A stretch of 64,000 nucleotides of DNA. Source: JABMMZ01 sp040386935 (GTDB lineage Bacteria; Bacteroidota; Bacteroidia; NS11-12g; UBA955). The stretch is taken from positions 8,202-72,201 of the forward strand of contig JAZKEQ010000036.1 in the NCBI GenBank assembly GCA_040386935.1, in the 5' to 3' direction. Shown in pieces: positions 62,722 through 64,000 of the stretch (position 1 is its first letter; each line of letters starts with the position of its first letter). A model generated the notes under the pieces. That model had not been told where the DNA came from. It saw only the letters and a list, made by a program, of their open reading frames with translations, and made no database searches. Position numbers and translations under genes: made by a program.

Positions 62722-62729
62722 TAGGTTTG
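62722..62729 (+). promoter_or_regulatory. -7 element before the 3' ECF sigma gene
   Basis: TAGGTTTG matches TAnnTTTG, and a TTG lies 16 bases upstream (62703-62705), slightly short for -33. Transcription would begin around 62733, just before the TTG start codon at 62740. Confidence 0.45.
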
Positions 62730-62739
62730 TAATTGGATT

Positions 62740-63294
62740 TTGACAAAAAAGATTGAAATAACAGAAGAACAACTCGTTTTTGCCCTTAAAAGCAAAAGTA
62801 CTGTTGCTTTCGAAATTCTATACGACCGGTATTCGGCTCTTATTTATGGCGTGATTTTAAAAATCGTGAATAATGTAGAATTTGCCGAAGATGCCACCCA
62901 GGAAGTTTTCGTAAAGATATATAAGAACATCGAAAATTTCGATTTTCAAAAAGCACGTCTGTCAACCTGGTTGATAAGCATAGCGCGGAACACGGCATTG
63001 GATGTTATTAAATCTAAAAACTATCAGCAGTCTTCTAAAAACCAAAATGTAGAAGACATCGTAAATATAGTGGACGGGCAAAAACAATCTCAGGTAGCTG
63101 TTGATACAATTGATGTTAAAAAGAACATCAGCAGAATATCTCCTGAACTTCAGGTACTGGTTGATTTGTTTTACTTTAAGGCCTACACGCAACAGGATAT
63201 TGCGGATGAGTTGGGTATGCCTTTAGGAACCGTCAAAACTAAAATGAGAAAAGCATTGGAGGAATTAAGAAAATATTATTTGGAAAAGTCATGA
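62740..63294 (+). CDS. ECF-type RNA polymerase sigma factor (SigK/SigW-like)
   Basis: The 184-residue protein has region 2 ('VAFEILYDRYSALIYGVILKIVNNVEFAEDATQEVFVKIYKNIENF', about 22-67, then 'STWLISIARNTALDVIKSK') and region 4 ('LVDLFYFKAYTQQDIADELGMPLGTVKTKMRKALEELRKY', about 140-180). The start must be the TTG at 62740, since no ATG precedes 'TKKIEITEEQLVFALKSK', the normal N-terminal region. The downstream RskA-like anti-sigma gene overlaps its stop codon as ATGA (63291-63294), typical of a sigma/anti-sigma pair. Regulation by envelope stress is likely but the signal is unknown. Confidence 0.92.
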   Translation: MTKKIEITEEQLVFALKSKSTVAFEILYDRYSALIYGVILKIVNNVEFAEDATQEVFVKIYKNIENFDFQKARLSTWLISIARNTALDVIKSKNYQQSSKNQNVEDIVNIVDGQKQSQVAVDTIDVKKNISRISPELQVLVDLFYFKAYTQQDIADELGMPLGTVKTKMRKALEELRKYYLEKS

Positions 63295-64000
63295 ACCTCG
63301 AAGAGTTAAAAAATAGCGATCTTTTGGATTTGTATCTGATGGGCCAATTGCCTGAAGATAAATCCCTTGAGGTAGAAATGCTCTTGGAAAAGTATCCTGA
63401 GTTATTGCTTGAGACAAACGATAGCAAAGATGCACTGGCTATGTACGGTGCCGAATACAATACCGCGCCACGCCCTGAGTTAAAATCTAAAGTAATGGGA
63501 GCCATCTCTGCTTTGAATAATGAAACAGTATCAGAAGTTAAAGCTGAAAGAGCGCCACAGAAGTCAAATTCATTTAATTGGTACAGCATAGCAGCTTCAG
63601 TTCTTTTGTTAGTTACAGTTGGTTTGACTTACACACTTGTTCAAAAAAATGCCAGAATAGATGAGTTGTCGAACAAATTGGCTGCTAACGAAACCCAATT
63701 GGCCGAGAACAATACTCAGTTTTCATCAATGCGCGAAACGCTGGATGCACTTTACGAAAACAATGTGCAACAGGTGAAATTGAAAAGTACAGATCCTGCT
63801 AAAAATACCTTTGCAACTTTCTTTTATAACAAAGCGACTCATAAAGTGATGATTCATCAAGGGAATCTTGAAAAACGCACAGATGATATGCAGTATCAGG
63901 TATGGGCATTGATAGATGGCAAGCCATACAGCGCAGGTGTATTTGATGCTGAAACAAGTGCCGATTCACTGAAAATTATTACCACTGATTTAAATCCACA
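63291..64000 (+). CDS. RskA-like anti-sigma factor, cut off by the window end
   Basis: From the ATG at 63291, which overlaps the sigma stop as ATGA, the frame stays open to the window edge (236 codons). The protein has a cytoplasmic anti-sigma domain (about 1-95, 'LLDLYLMGQLPEDKSLEVEMLLEKYPEL'), one transmembrane helix (about 97-117, 'WYSIAASVLLLVTVGLTYTLV'), and a charged coiled-coil stretch. It ends with a domain containing 'QYQVWALIDGKPYSAGVF', the hallmark of the RskA C-terminal domain. It should hold the preceding sigma factor at the membrane until regulated proteolysis releases it. No zinc-binding motif is present, as in RskA. Confidence 0.88.
   Translation, partial: MNLEELKNSDLLDLYLMGQLPEDKSLEVEMLLEKYPELLLETNDSKDALAMYGAEYNTAPRPELKSKVMGAISALNNETVSEVKAERAPQKSNSFNWYSIAASVLLLVTVGLTYTLVQKNARIDELSNKLAANETQLAENNTQFSSMRETLDALYENNVQQVKLKSTDPAKNTFATFFYNKATHKVMIHQGNLEKRTDDMQYQVWALIDGKPYSAGVFDAETSADSLKIITTDLNP

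Noticed and set aside
1..64000. CRISPR array, tRNA, rRNA, transposase, integrase or toxin-antitoxin pair
   Set aside because: No direct-repeat array, cloverleaf-like T-loop in intergenic DNA, or protein of these families was seen on either strand.

Overview
The window is chromosomal DNA from a member of the Bacteroidota. The evidence is SprA (the type IX secretion translocon), a PorV/PorQ-family barrel, type A and type B T9SS cargo tails, a TonB-dependent receptor, a DUF2723/TMEM260-like membrane protein, Bacteroidota-type IF-2, and many promoters of the TAnnTTTG type. Class and genus cannot be fixed from the sequence; a Sphingobacteriia/Chitinophagia-like organism is my best guess. A run of ten Ns at 35839-35848 shows a draft assembly. 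Nearly all of the sequence is coding. I found no rRNA, tRNA, CRISPR array, prophage or insertion sequence.

Layout. 1-7916: end of a TonB-dependent receptor gene, a very large T9SS cargo protein and a PorV/PorQ-like protein, closed by a strong terminator. 8004-16165: housekeeping genes (greA, HIT protein, lipoprotein cyclophilin, GH3-family enzyme, ABC-2 exporter, sugar nucleotidyltransferase, DinB/YfiT-like enzyme, YkuK-like protein). 16296-23600: sprA. 23906-32163: gpmI, fabD, dapF, membrane proteins, and an ECF sigma factor with a membrane partner. 32309-39333: HtrA protease, DUF2723 protein, rlmB and an AT-rich orphan gene. 39386-45071 (minus strand): infB with its own near-ideal promoter, an ECF sigma gene and recQ. 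45220-48943: kdsD and manC (envelope sugar precursors) facing a thioredoxin/rhodanese operon and a YbaB-like protein. 49015-53639: an operon of an M49-like metalloprotein, a Prc/Tsp protease and an rRNA methyltransferase. 53643-55928: a type B T9SS cargo protein. 56287-60703: two SGNH-fold proteins and an MBOAT acyltransferase, very likely a surface-glycan O-acylation system. 60814-62714: two overlapping glycosyltransferase genes. 62740-64000: an ECF sigma factor and an RskA-like anti-sigma factor cut by the window edge.

Together the genes describe a cell investing heavily in its envelope: T9SS export (SprA, PorV-like protein, cargo), periplasmic proteolysis and folding (HtrA, Prc, cyclophilin, thioredoxins), surface glycan synthesis and O-acylation, and three ECF sigma factors. 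There is no obvious defence island or wholly new multi-gene system. The best leads are the SGNH-SGNH-MBOAT locus with an altered catalytic motif, the HExxH variant of an M49-like protein, near-leaderless promoter geometry, TTG starts on all three sigma genes, and an AT-rich orphan whose start codon sits inside a perfect inverted repeat.
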